From NCBI RefSeq assembly GCF_012396365.1, contig NZ_JAAXPG010000012.1, positions 1 to 64,000 on the forward strand: 64,000 bases of DNA. Direction: 5' to 3'. The position numbers and the translations under genes were made by a program. The DNA comes from Nocardiopsis alborubida (GTDB taxonomy: Bacteria > Actinomycetota > Actinomycetes > Streptosporangiales > Streptosporangiaceae). A model generated the notes under the pieces. The model was given only the letters and a program-made list of their open reading frames with translations, did not search any database and was not told the DNA's origin. Positions within the stretch are counted from its first letter, which is position 1. Every line of letters begins with the position of its first letter. Positions 40,221-48,355 of the stretch are shown one piece after another.

Positions 40221-40231
40221 AGACGGGGGCG

Positions 40232-41236
40232 TCAGCCGTTCAGGGTCTCCTGGAGCAGCGGGACCAGCTCGTCCAGTGCGTGGGAGATGCCCGGGTACGA
40301 ACCGCTGGAGAAGGCGTTGGCCAGCTCCATGTCGTCCAGGATGACCAGTCGGCCGTCCTCGGCGGAGGGGATGCCCTGGAGCACCGGGTCCTCGTGCAGG
40401 TGGTCCGCCGTGCCGCCGATGGGGAACATGACCGTCAGGTCCGCGTCCAGGACCTCCAGCCGCTCCGGGCTCAGGTCGACGTAGAACGCGTCGTCGGCCA
40501 TCTCCCGGACCTCGGGCTTGTACTGGAAGCCCAGCTCCTGGAGCAGGTCCACCCGGGAGTCGCCGGGCACGTAGGCGCCGTACTGGCCGTCGAAGTAGGC
40601 GCCCACGGTCAGGGTCATGTCGGCGAACTCGGGGTTCTCCTCGCGGATCTGGGCGAAGCGGCCCTCCAGCTCCTCGATGAGCTCCTCGGCGCGCTCCTGC
40701 TCGCCGACCACCTGGGCGACCTGGCGGGTCTGCTGCTGCCAGGTGGTGCCGTAGGTGACCTCCACGCCGGGCGGCGGGCCGACCACGGGGGCCACCGGCG
40801 AGAGCGTGTCGTAGCGCTCCTGGCTGTTGTCGGAGCGGGTGTCGAGGATGACGTCGGGCTCCAGGGAGGCGATCGCCTCCAGGTTCGGCTCCATGGTGCC
40901 GAGCTGGACCGGCTCCTCGTCGAACATGTCGGCCGCCCAGGGCCCCACGCCCGTGCCGCCGTAGGCCTGCCAGTCGGCCACGCCGACCGGCTGCACGCCC
41001 AGCGCCAGCGCGGTCTCGGCGTCGGACCAGCCCATGGCGACGACGTTGGTCGGCTTGTCCGCGATCTCCACGTCGCCGAAGAGGGTCTCGACGGTGACCG
41101 GGTACCCCTCGGCGACCTCGCCGTCCGAGCCGCCCTCCGCGGAACCGGAGGTCTGGCCGCCGCAGGCGGCGAGCAGCAGGAGGGACAGCGCACCGGCGGC
41201 GATCGCGCCGCCGCGGGTCAGCGGACCGGGGTTCAT
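40232..41236 (-). CDS. Iron-siderophore ABC transporter substrate-binding lipoprotein
   Basis: 334 residues. Lipoprotein signal ALSLLLLAACGGQTSGSAEG with the lipidated Cys of LAAC at about residue 25. The mature FepB/FhuD-type fold follows: VVAMGWSDAETALALGVQPV, EAIASLEPDVILDTRSDNSQ and the long backbone-helix region, ending in ALDELVPLLQETLNG. It would capture ferric siderophore outside the membrane. Permease and ATPase genes are not adjacent; the neighbouring SIP and ABC-exporter-fold pair may act with it, or its importer is elsewhere. Iron box at 41263-41280 upstream implies DmdR/IdeR repression when iron is sufficient. Confidence 0.92.
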   Translation of the reverse strand: MNPGPLTRGGAIAAGALSLLLLAACGGQTSGSAEGGSDGEVAEGYPVTVETLFGDVEIADKPTNVVAMGWSDAETALALGVQPVGVADWQAYGGTGVGPWAADMFDEEPVQLGTMEPNLEAIASLEPDVILDTRSDNSQERYDTLSPVAPVVGPPPGVEVTYGTTWQQQTRQVAQVVGEQERAEELIEELEGRFAQIREENPEFADMTLTVGAYFDGQYGAYVPGDSRVDLLQELGFQYKPEVREMADDAFYVDLSPERLEVLDADLTVMFPIGGTADHLHEDPVLQGIPSAEDGRLVILDDMELANAFSSGSYPGISHALDELVPLLQETLNG

Positions 41237-41262
41237 GGGGCCTCATTCGGTCGAGTCGGTGA

Positions 41263-41280
41263 GCTTAGCCTTGCCTAAGC
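41263..41280. promoter_or_regulatory. Iron box (DmdR/IdeR type) upstream of the lipoprotein gene
   Basis: GCTTAGCCTTGCCTAAGC, an imperfect palindrome with 6-bp outer arms (on the minus strand containing TTAGGCAAGGCTAA), fits the TTAGGTTAGGCTAACCTAA iron-box consensus. 27 bp upstream of the start. Confidence 0.8.
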
Positions 41281-41431
41281 AAGGGTTATGGTGCTGGAGT
41301 CGGCGGTTTTGCGCAAGCCCGTGCCGGTGAACGCGGGAAGCCGCGTATGCCGGTAAAGCGCGGTGCGCACGGTGGTTGACGGGTCCGCGCGGCGTTCCTC
41401 GCGGGTCGTGGCCGTGTCCAGGGTCACACCG

Positions 41432-42241
41432 TCAGGAGTAGGCCTCGACGCCGTGGCGCCAGTAGCCGATGAAGGCGATGTCGTCCTTGGGCACTCCGTG
41501 TCGGCGGACGAGGGTGCGGCGGAGTTCGGTGGGCAGGGTGTTCTCTCCGGCGACGAAGCAGTAGGGGCGGCCTTGGGGGAGGGCGGTGGTGCGTACGGTC
41601 TCCAGGGCGAGTCGTCCGGGGACGGCGTGGGGGTCGGTGCGCGGCAGCCAGTGGACCTCTACGCCGGGTGGGGCGGCCACGGGGCGGATGTCGGTGCTGT
41701 GGGGTACTTCGAGGTAGGCCTGTCCTCGCAGGTGGGCGGGGGCCTGTTCGAGGATGGAGAGCAGGGCGGGCACGGCGCTCTCGTCGCCGACGAGCAGGTG
41801 CCAGTCGGCCTCCTCGGGCGGCAGGTAGTAGATCCCCTCGGGGTAGAGGCCCAGTTCGTCACCCGGCCGGGCGGCCAGCGCCCACGCCGAAGCCGGGCCC
41901 TCGTCCCCGTGCGCGACGAACTCGATGTCCAGTTCCAGCGCCTCGGGGTCGAAGCGGCGGACGGTGTAGTTGCGCACGTGCGGGCGCAGGTCGTCGGGCA
42001 TGGCGCGGAACGCGGCCACCCACCCGTTGCCGTCGCCGCCGCTGTCGGCGACGGGCAGGTGCAGCCGGTCCTGGCCCGGCCGGGCGAAGAGGATCCGCGT
42101 GCACTGGTCCAGGCCCAGGAACTCGAACCCGCTCAGCTCCTCGCCGGTGAGCGTCACGGTGAGGAAGTGCTCGCTGGTCCGCTCGGTGCGCGCCACCCGG
42201 GTGCGGATCATGGTGCGGTGGCTCGGATGCCTGATGCGCAA
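41432..42241 (-). CDS. Siderophore-interacting protein (FAD-dependent ferric-siderophore reductase), paralogue 1
   Basis: 269 residues from a TTG; the N-terminal MRIRHPSHRTMIRTRVARTE matches the GTG-started paralogue at 52266, which supports this start over the internal ATG. FAD-binding barrel: HVRNYTVRRFDPEALELDIE (RxYT/S-type motif) and GPASAWALAARPGDELGLY. C-terminal NAD(P)-binding half: DWHLLVGDESAVPALLSILE and FVAGENTLPTELRRTLVRRH. It reduces Fe(III)-siderophore in the cytoplasm to release iron. Divergent from the ABC pair with an iron box between. The last 380 bp of the gene region are nearly identical to paralogue 2. Confidence 0.93.
   Translation of the reverse strand: MRIRHPSHRTMIRTRVARTERTSEHFLTVTLTGEELSGFEFLGLDQCTRILFARPGQDRLHLPVADSGGDGNGWVAAFRAMPDDLRPHVRNYTVRRFDPEALELDIEFVAHGDEGPASAWALAARPGDELGLYPEGIYYLPPEEADWHLLVGDESAVPALLSILEQAPAHLRGQAYLEVPHSTDIRPVAAPPGVEVHWLPRTDPHAVPGRLALETVRTTALPQGRPYCFVAGENTLPTELRRTLVRRHGVPKDDIAFIGYWRHGVEAYS
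41451..41830 (-). repeat. Conversion tract shared with the second SIP gene (copy 1)
   Basis: Aligned without gaps to 51488-51867, 10,037 bp away, with about 12 mismatches in 380 bp, grouped in three small patches. Exactly identical blocks are 41496-41688 (193 bp) and 41702-41814 (113 bp). Beyond 41830 similarity falls sharply although both are homologous coding DNA. Confidence 0.9.
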
Positions 42242-42326
42242 GGCGCGGCCCCTTCGTTCGGGTCGGAGAGCGGCGGGTGTCGGGTTCGTCCGGTCTCGGG
42301 GTGCTGTGACCGTATACCGACAGGGG

Positions 42327-42345
42327 AAAGGTTAGCCTAACCAAG
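42327..42345. promoter_or_regulatory. Iron box in the divergent SIP/ABC promoter
   Basis: GAAAGGTTAGCCTAACCAA contains the perfect palindrome GGTTAGCCTAACC (6-bp arms around C), the best iron-box match in the window. It lies 86 bp before the SIP start and 170 bp before the ABC gene, so one DmdR/IdeR site may control both directions. Confidence 0.85.
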
Positions 42346-42514
42346 GTCGGTGTGGCACGGTGGTCCGGGGCCGGTGGTTCCCGGTTCCGCGGGCGCTCCG
42401 CCAGCCGACCATGGCCTAGCCTTGCCCAGGGCACGACATCGCGGGGGGAACGGGACATCGGATGAGTAGACGTCTGTACGGGGCCGCGCGCCCCGCGCCG
42501 AGCGGACGAGCCGT

Positions 42515-44272
42515 ATGAGCGCCGCCCCCGCCCCCGCCGCCGAGCGCGAACGGCGCTCCCCCCGCACTCCCCGGCGGGAGGTCCCCGACAGCGTGCGCGC
42601 CCTGCGCCGCCGCACCCTGAGGCGCAACCGCGGCCATGTCACCGTCGGCGTGGTCCTGCTCTCCCTGCACCAGGTCGCCGAGGCCCTCGTCCCGGTGGCC
42701 ATCGGCCTGACCATCGACTGGGCCGTCTTCACCGGTGACGTCGGCGCCCTGGGGATCTGCGTCGCGGGCATGGTCGTGCTCTTCACCGTCCTGGCCCAGG
42801 CCTACCGCAACGGCGCCCGCTTCACCCTGCGCGCCGTCGAGAACGAGGCGCACCTGCTGCGGGTGGAGGCCGCCCGCCGAGCCCTGGACCCGCGCGGCGA
42901 ACGCAGCGGCCTGCGCGCGGGCGAGGTCCTGTCGGTGGCCACCTCCGACGCCGAGCAGGCCGCCCTGTACGTGCGCGCCTGGTCGGCGTCGATCGCCGTG
43001 GTGGTCGCCATCGCCGTCACCACCGTCGCGCTCCTGGCCATCGACGTCCCCCTGGGGGTCGGCGTCCTCGTCGGCGTCCCCCTGCTCATGCTGCTCCTGC
43101 GACTGCCCGCCGCCCGCATCACCCGGCGCAGCGAGGCCAAGCAGGCCACCGCCGCCGGGGCCACGGCCCTGGCCACGGACCTGGTCAGCGGTCTGCGCGT
43201 CCTCATGGGCATCGGGGCGCGGCACAACGCGGCCACCCGCTACCGCCGGGCCAGCACCCTCGCCCTGGACGCCTCGGTCGGCGCCGCCGCCAGCAACGGC
43301 GTCTACCGCGGCCTGGTCACCGCCGCCAGCGCCGTCTTCCTGGCCTGCGTGGCGGGCGTGGCCGGGTGGATGGCCCTCCAGGGGCGCCTCAGCGTCGGCG
43401 AACTCGTCACCGTCATCGGCCTCGCCCAGTTCCTGGCCGAACCCGTGCAGGGGCTGGGCATGGTCGGCCAGCTGTTCGCCACCGCCCGCGCCTCCGCCCG
43501 GCGGCTGGTGCGCCTGCTCAACGCCCCCGACGCGGTCACCCCGGGCGAGCGCGCCTGCGCGGGGGACCCCGTGGTCGCGCTGTCCGGGGTCAGCTACCGC
43601 ACGCTGCGCGGGGTGGACCTCGAACTCGCCCCCGGCGAGCTCGTCGGCGTGCTCACCACCGACCCCCGCGACGCCGAGGCGCTGCTGGAGCTGCTCTCGG
43701 GCCGGGCCGAGCCCGCGGCCCTGGACGGCACGCTCACCGTGGGCGGCGTCCCCGTCCCCGAACTCGCCCTGGACGCCCTGCGCGAGGCGGTGCTGGTGGA
43801 GGAGCACGGAGCCACCCTGTTCGAGGGCACCCTGCGCTCCAACCTGGACACCGGTGCGTGCGGCGACGAGGAGCGGCTGCTGGACGCCCTGCGCGCCGCC
43901 TCCGCCGCGGACCTGGTCGACGGCCACCCCGAGGGCCTGGACCGACCGGTCGCCGACCGCGCCGCCAACCTCTCCGGCGGCCAGCGACAGCGCGTGGCCC
44001 TGGCCCGCGCCCTGGTCGCCGACCCGCCCGTCCTGGTGCTGCACGACCCCACCACCGCCGTGGACGCGGTCACCGAGGAGGCCATCGCCCGGGGCGCGGC
44101 CGCCGCCCGCGCGGGTGCGGCCAGGGCCACCCTGGTCGTGGCGAACAGCCCGGCGCTGCTGGCCCGCGCCGACCGCGTCGTGGTGCTGGCCGGGGGTCGG
44201 GTGCGGTGCGCGGGCACGCACGCGCGGCTGGTCGAGGAGGACGCGGACTACCGCGAGGCGGTACTGCGTTGA
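42515..44272 (+). CDS. ABC transporter, TM-NBD half with degenerate ATP site (IrtA-like partner)
   Basis: 585 residues. Six-helix type IV ABC transmembrane domain about 40-330 (HVTVGVVLLSLHQVAEALVP onwards), NBD about 345-585. The Walker A is lost: the expected GxxGxGKS/T is GVLTTDPRDAEALL. The Walker B ends LVLHDPTTAVD, with Pro where the catalytic Glu should be, and the H-loop reads VVANSPALL with Asn for His. The signature LSGGQRQRVALARALV is intact. So this half supplies its signature to the partner's site but cannot itself hydrolyse ATP. With the adjacent second half and SIP it resembles mycobacterial IrtAB, a carboxymycobactin importer of exporter fold. Iron-regulated by position. Confidence 0.88.
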   Translation: MSAAPAPAAERERRSPRTPRREVPDSVRALRRRTLRRNRGHVTVGVVLLSLHQVAEALVPVAIGLTIDWAVFTGDVGALGICVAGMVVLFTVLAQAYRNGARFTLRAVENEAHLLRVEAARRALDPRGERSGLRAGEVLSVATSDAEQAALYVRAWSASIAVVVAIAVTTVALLAIDVPLGVGVLVGVPLLMLLLRLPAARITRRSEAKQATAAGATALATDLVSGLRVLMGIGARHNAATRYRRASTLALDASVGAAASNGVYRGLVTAASAVFLACVAGVAGWMALQGRLSVGELVTVIGLAQFLAEPVQGLGMVGQLFATARASARRLVRLLNAPDAVTPGERACAGDPVVALSGVSYRTLRGVDLELAPGELVGVLTTDPRDAEALLELLSGRAEPAALDGTLTVGGVPVPELALDALREAVLVEEHGATLFEGTLRSNLDTGACGDEERLLDALRAASAADLVDGHPEGLDRPVADRAANLSGGQRQRVALARALVADPPVLVLHDPTTAVDAVTEEAIARGAAAARAGAARATLVVANSPALLARADRVVVLAGGRVRCAGTHARLVEEDADYREAVLR

Positions 44273-44441
44273 CCGCCCCGCCGCGGACGGTCCCGCCGTG
44301 TTTCGCCGCAGACCGGAGTGCCCCGCCGCGGAGCGCGCCGCCGCGGTCCGACGCACACCGGAGCGCCCCGTCGCCGACCACCGCTCCAGGGCGCCGAGCC
44401 CCCCTTCCCCACATCCACACCCACGACCCCGAGGACGACCG

Positions 44442-46247
44442 ATGAGCACGCCGGTGGAGGACTCCGCGAGCGAACACGGGGAGCTGCTGCCCACCGCCTC
44501 GGCCCGCCGCACGTGGGCCGTGCTGGGCGAGGGAGTGCGCGGCACCGGCTGGGGCGCCCCGCTGGCCCTGGCCACCGTGCTCGTGGGCAGCGCCGCCGGA
44601 CTGGTCGCCCCCTGGGTGCTGGGCCGGATGGTCGACGACATCTCCGCGGGACGGGGGCTGGACGCCGTCCTGTCCTCGGTCCTGCTGATCGCCGGGGCGG
44701 GTCTGCTCGGCGGTCTGCTCACGGGCGCGGGCAGCTGGCTGGTCAGCCGGGTCGGCGAGACCGTCCTGGCCCGCCTGCGCGAACGCGTCATGGACCGCGT
44801 GCTGCGCATGCCCGCCGCCCGCCTGGAGCGGGTGCGCATCGGCGACCTGCTCTCCCGGGTCGGCGACGACGTCGCCGTGGTCACCGCCAGCATCGCCCGC
44901 AGCGGCCCCGACGCGGTCGTCGCGCTGGCCACCGTTCTGCTGACCGCGGTGGGCATCACCGCCCTGGACTGGCGCCTGGGCCTGGCCGCGATGCTCTGCG
45001 TGCCGGTCTACGTGACGGCCGTGCGCTGGTACCTGCCCCGCTCGGGCCCCTACTACGCCCGCGAGCGCGTGGCCATGGGCGAGCGCTCGCACGCGATGAT
45101 GGGCGCCCTGCGCGGGCGCTCCGCCGTGCGCGCCTACCGCCTGGAGGACGAGCACGAGTCCCGGGTGCGCGAGCGCTCGACCGCCGCCATGGACATCACG
45201 GTCGCGGTGTTCCGCCTGTTCACCCGCTTCGGGTCGCGGCTCAACGCCGCCGAGTGCGTCGGGCTGACCGCGGTGCTGGTGGCCGGGTTCTGGCTGGTGC
45301 GCGCCGACCTGGCCAGCATCGGCATGGTCACCGCCGCCGCCCTGTACTTCCACCGTCTGTTCGGCCCGCTGATCTTCCTGGTCATGAACTTCAACGAGGT
45401 GCAGTCGGCCGGGGCGAGCCTGGCCCGCCTGGCCGGTGTGGTCGACCTCCCGGTGGAGGCCGACCCGGACGCGGAGGAGGGCCCGTCCGGTTCCTCGGTC
45501 CGCGTCGCGGGGGTCACCCACTCCTACGGCACCGGGGGCCCGGCGGCCCTGGAGGAGGTGTCGCTGGAGGTCGCCCCGGGCGAGCGCGTGGCCCTGGTCG
45601 GGGCCAGCGGTGCGGGCAAGACCACCCTGGCCGCCCTGGTCAGCGGCCTGCGCACGCCCACGGCCGGAACCGTGTACCTGGGCGGGATCCCCCTGGAGGA
45701 GCTGGGGGAGCGGCGGGTGCGCGAGCACATCTTCCTCGTCAGCCAGGAGACCCATGTGTTCGCCGGGACCCTGCTGGAGGACCTGCGCCTGGCCCGGGCC
45801 GGGGCCGACGCGGCCGAGGCGGAGGCCGCTCTGGAGACCGTCGGCGCCCTGGAGTGGGTACGCGCCCTGCCCGAGGGGCTGGACACGGTGGTCGGCGAGG
45901 GCGGGCACACCCTGACCGCCGAGCAGGCCCAGCACCTGGCGCTGGCCCGGCTGGTGCTGGCCGACCCGGACGTGGCGGTCCTGGACGAGGCCACCGCCGA
46001 GGCGGGCAGCTCCGGCGCGCGGCGCCTGGAGCGGGCCGCCGCCGCGGCCACCGCCGGGCGCACGACGCTGGTGGTGGCGCACCGGCTGGCCCAGGCGCAG
46101 ACCGCCGACCGCGTGGTGGTCATGGACCGGGGCCGCGTCGTCGAGCAGGGGACGCACACCGAGCTGGTCGCGGCCGGAGGGCGCTACGCCGACCTGTGGC
46201 GCAGCTGGCAGGGCGCGCCGGACGACGGGGAACTGCTCTCCCGCTGA
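44442..46247 (+). CDS. ABC transporter, TM-NBD half with functional Walker site (IrtB-like partner)
   Basis: 601 residues, ATG at 44442, 169 bp after the first half. TM domain about 35-330. The NBD has intact Walker A VGASGAGKTTLAAL (about residue 386), Walker B VAVLDEATAE with the catalytic Glu, and H-loop VAHRL. Its signature is degenerate: LTAEQAQHLALARL instead of LSGGQ. Paired with the previous subunit the dimer has one canonical ATP site (this Walker A/B with that signature) and one dead site, complementary losses that indicate an obligate heterodimer. Likely role: ferric-siderophore transport across the cytoplasmic membrane. Stop lies 13 bp from the convergent roadblock-like gene. Confidence 0.88.
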   Translation: MSTPVEDSASEHGELLPTASARRTWAVLGEGVRGTGWGAPLALATVLVGSAAGLVAPWVLGRMVDDISAGRGLDAVLSSVLLIAGAGLLGGLLTGAGSWLVSRVGETVLARLRERVMDRVLRMPAARLERVRIGDLLSRVGDDVAVVTASIARSGPDAVVALATVLLTAVGITALDWRLGLAAMLCVPVYVTAVRWYLPRSGPYYARERVAMGERSHAMMGALRGRSAVRAYRLEDEHESRVRERSTAAMDITVAVFRLFTRFGSRLNAAECVGLTAVLVAGFWLVRADLASIGMVTAAALYFHRLFGPLIFLVMNFNEVQSAGASLARLAGVVDLPVEADPDAEEGPSGSSVRVAGVTHSYGTGGPAALEEVSLEVAPGERVALVGASGAGKTTLAALVSGLRTPTAGTVYLGGIPLEELGERRVREHIFLVSQETHVFAGTLLEDLRLARAGADAAEAEAALETVGALEWVRALPEGLDTVVGEGGHTLTAEQAQHLALARLVLADPDVAVLDEATAEAGSSGARRLERAAAAATAGRTTLVVAHRLAQAQTADRVVVMDRGRVVEQGTHTELVAAGGRYADLWRSWQGAPDDGELLSR

Positions 46248-46260
46248 CCGCGGGCGGGGT

Positions 46261-46626
46261 TCAGAGCTGGAGTTCGTTCTCCACGCGCCGGAGGGTGTGG
46301 CGGGCCATGGCCAGGTTGGCGCGCTGGCGGTCCAGCGCCAGGTAGAGGAAGACGCTGCCGTGCGACTTCTCCAGCAGGCGGATGAGGTGGTACTGGCTGC
46401 TCAGCGTGATGAGGATGTCCTCGATGCGGTCGTCGAGGCCGATCGCGCCCAGGGCGCGCGTCTTGGCGCGCACGACCTCGGTGTTGGCCGCCGCGGCCAT
46501 CTCCAGGTCGAAGTGACCGCCTCCGCCCATGGTGCCCAGGGACATGCCGCTCTCGTAGTCGACGACCGCGACGCCGATGGCGCCCTCGATCCCCATGGCT
46601 TCCCTCATCGCCGTTTCGGCGTTCAT
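46261..46626 (-). CDS. Roadblock/LC7-like small protein
   Basis: 121 residues. Strand GAIGVAVVDYESGMSLGTMG, helix FDLEMAAAANTEVVRAKTRA, then EDILITLSSQYHLIRLLEKS, GSVFLYLALDRQRANLAMAR and a final helix HTLRRVENELQL. The order matches the roadblock/longin fold of MglB-like proteins that bind small Ras-like GTPases or form regulatory dimers. The LDRxRANLAMAR motif recurs (FDRARTNLALVRY) in the divergent gene at 46810, so they are paralogues. No GTPase gene is nearby. ATG with GAGGAG upstream. Function unknown; a family widespread in streptomycetes. Confidence 0.75.
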   Translation of the reverse strand: MNAETAMREAMGIEGAIGVAVVDYESGMSLGTMGGGGHFDLEMAAAANTEVVRAKTRALGAIGLDDRIEDILITLSSQYHLIRLLEKSHGSVFLYLALDRQRANLAMARHTLRRVENELQL

Positions 46627-46809
46627 GGCGTCTCCTCACGCTCGGTGTCCACCGCAGGAGCGGCGATACATGTCGAAAGTTAGCGAAACGCCTGGAGGGT
46701 GCGTAAGTGGACGGTTTGTGGCGAGGGTCCATCGTTACCACAGTGTGTTCTCTTTGCTCTGCTTTGACTGTTAAATGTCTTTTGGAGGCAATCGGACACC
46801 GGGGGGCAC
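46627..46809. promoter_or_regulatory. AT-richer divergent promoter region of the roadblock cluster
   Basis: 183 bp between two divergent starts. Bases about 46720-46790 are clearly AT-richer than the surroundings (for example TTTGACTGTTAAATGTCTTT at 46764-46783). TTGACT and TTAAAT are too close together for a normal -35/-10 pair, so no exact promoter is called. No strong palindrome. Confidence 0.5.
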
Positions 46810-47169
46810 GTGTCGAGCACAGCTGTATCCACGGAGCGTTACCTGAGCTGTGACGGGGTCGTGGCCGCGATGCTCGTGGACCGCGCGACGGGCCAGGCGC
46901 ACGCGCGATCGGGGGCGGCGTCGGCGCTGCCCGACCCCGAGCACGTGGCGGACTCCCACCACCTGGCCCTCGATCTGGCCCTCGCCTCCCGCGAACCGGC
47001 GGTCCAGGAGAGCGTGGTCACCACCGACGGCCACCACGTGCTGACCCGCACCGTGCCCTCCCCGGGTGCGGACGAGCTCCTGCTCGTCCTGGTCTTCGAC
47101 CGCGCGCGGACCAACCTCGCGCTGGTCCGCTACCAGGCCGACGAGCACACCGCGGCGCTGCTCGCATGA
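46810..47169 (+). CDS. Roadblock-like small protein, first gene of a four-gene operon
   Basis: 119 residues, GTG start (SSTAVSTERYLSCDGVVAAM follows). Similar to the divergent 46261 gene: GVVAAMLVDRATGQAHARSG, a central helix region, VVTTDGHHVLTRTVPSPGAD and LLLVLVFDRARTNLALVRYQ. Roadblock-type fold inferred from this shared pattern. Overlaps the next gene by ATGA. Binding partner unknown; the co-transcribed classical roadblock protein at 48356 is one candidate for hetero-oligomer formation. Confidence 0.72.
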   Translation: MSSTAVSTERYLSCDGVVAAMLVDRATGQAHARSGAASALPDPEHVADSHHLALDLALASREPAVQESVVTTDGHHVLTRTVPSPGADELLLVLVFDRARTNLALVRYQADEHTAALLA

Positions 47170-48065
47170 GCGCCTCCGCGCCCCCGCGGGCCCTGGCCGA
47201 GGCGCTGCTCCGCGCCCGCGACGAGGAACTCACCGGAGCCCTGCGCCTGACCGGACCGCCCGAGGCCCTGGTCCACCTGAGCGCCGGGCGCGTCACCGCC
47301 GTCACCACACCGGCCGCGCCCACACCCGAGACCCTCCTGGTCAGGTCCGGCACTGTCCCCGCCGGGGTCTGGGCCGACGCCTACGAGGCCGCCGCCCACA
47401 CCGACAGCCTGGCCCGGGAACTGCTGAGCCGCGGCGCGGTCCCGGCCGCGGTACTCGAACTCGCGTGCGCCACGGCCCTGGCGGACGGCGCCCTGGCGCT
47501 GTGCCTGTCGCCCGGGATCCGGGTGGAGGCCGTGATCGCCGACGCCGCGCCGCCGCTGCTGGGCCTGGAGCGCGGCCTGGACCCGCGGGAGGTGCTGGGC
47601 GAGGCCGGGCGCCGCCTGGCCTTCCTCTCGGACAGGTGGGGCGCGCCCGCGGAACTGGCCCGCCGCCGCCCGGTGCCCGCCGGTCCGGTACGCGACTCCC
47701 TCCCCTCCGCCTACCGGCTCCTGCTCACCCAGGCCAACGGCCGCCGCACCCCCCGGGACCTGGCCTTCGTCCTGGGCCGGGGGCTGACCGGGGTCATGGC
47801 CGACGTCGCCCGCCTCACCGAACGCGGACTGCTGGAGGCCGCCGCCCCCGACGGTGCGGACGGCCTCACCCGCCGCACCCCCGAACGCCCGGTCCGGGAC
47901 GAGGGACCGTCCGCGCTGGCCAAGCGGCGCCCGGGTTCCAACGCCGTGCGCCCCGCGCCGCGGGCCTCGTCGGTCCCCGTCCCCGGGAGCGTGCGCGAAC
48001 GCCTGCGCTCGCTGGAGGCCGGCCACGGGGCGGCCGGAGCGGGCGAGGGGGGGAAGGCCGGATGA
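47166..48065 (+). CDS. DUF4388/PATAN-like protein with C-terminal winged-helix-like segment
   Basis: 299 residues. The N-terminal EELTGALRLTGPPEALVHLS, AGRVTAVTTP pattern (strand-turn-strand with L/F-x-G-R) is typical of DUF4388/PATAN domains, which occur in bacterial signalling proteins next to roadblock proteins. Middle helices (GVWADAYEAA, ELLSRGAVPAAVLELACATA) continue that domain. A later part, YRLLLTQANGRRTPRDLAFV then GVMADVARLTERGLLE, reads like a winged helix. The last 80 residues are Arg/Pro-rich and disordered. Translation coupled to both neighbours (ATGA overlaps). No enzymatic motif seen. Confidence 0.7.
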   Translation: MSASAPPRALAEALLRARDEELTGALRLTGPPEALVHLSAGRVTAVTTPAAPTPETLLVRSGTVPAGVWADAYEAAAHTDSLARELLSRGAVPAAVLELACATALADGALALCLSPGIRVEAVIADAAPPLLGLERGLDPREVLGEAGRRLAFLSDRWGAPAELARRRPVPAGPVRDSLPSAYRLLLTQANGRRTPRDLAFVLGRGLTGVMADVARLTERGLLEAAAPDGADGLTRRTPERPVRDEGPSALAKRRPGSNAVRPAPRASSVPVPGSVRERLRSLEAGHGAAGAGEGGKAG

Positions 48066-48355
48066 GCACGACCGGACGCCCCTGGCCGGCCCGCGGCGGC
48101 GAATCCCCCGCCGGGGGACACGGGGAGGGCGGCCTGACCGCCCTCCCCAAGCGCACCCCCTCCCCGGTGCCCCGGGGCCCGCGCCCCAGGCCGGGCCTGC
48201 TCGGCCCCAAGGAGCCCGAGCCGGGGCCGCTCGCCGCCCTGCGCCGTGCGCAGCGCGCCGCGGCGCCCCTGGAGAGGGTGCGCCGCGCGCTACAGGACCT
48301 GGACGCCCACACCGGCCGCGCACCGCGGACGACCGACGAGCACGGGAGCGATTAG
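48062..48355 (+). CDS. Basic proline-rich hypothetical protein
   Basis: 97 residues, not recognised. The first 60 are Gly/Pro/Arg-rich and probably disordered (TALPKRTPSPVPRGPRPRPG). The last 40 are helical (LAALRRAQRAAAPLERVRRA, then LQDLDAHTGRAP). Overlaps the upstream gene by ATGA and ends directly before the next ATG, so it is embedded in the roadblock operon. Lack of a fold suggests a tether or adaptor peptide. Codon usage is as in its neighbours, which supports a real gene. Confidence 0.65.
   Translation: MSTTGRPWPARGGESPAGGHGEGGLTALPKRTPSPVPRGPRPRPGLLGPKEPEPGPLAALRRAQRAAAPLERVRRALQDLDAHTGRAPRTTDEHGSD

Noticed and set aside
42735..44441. Upstream continuation of the second ABC subunit's frame, in a different frame across the first ABC gene
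   Set aside because: The extra residues are Ser/Pro/Arg-rich shadow of the first ABC gene. The true start is the ATG at 44442, where the TM domain begins.
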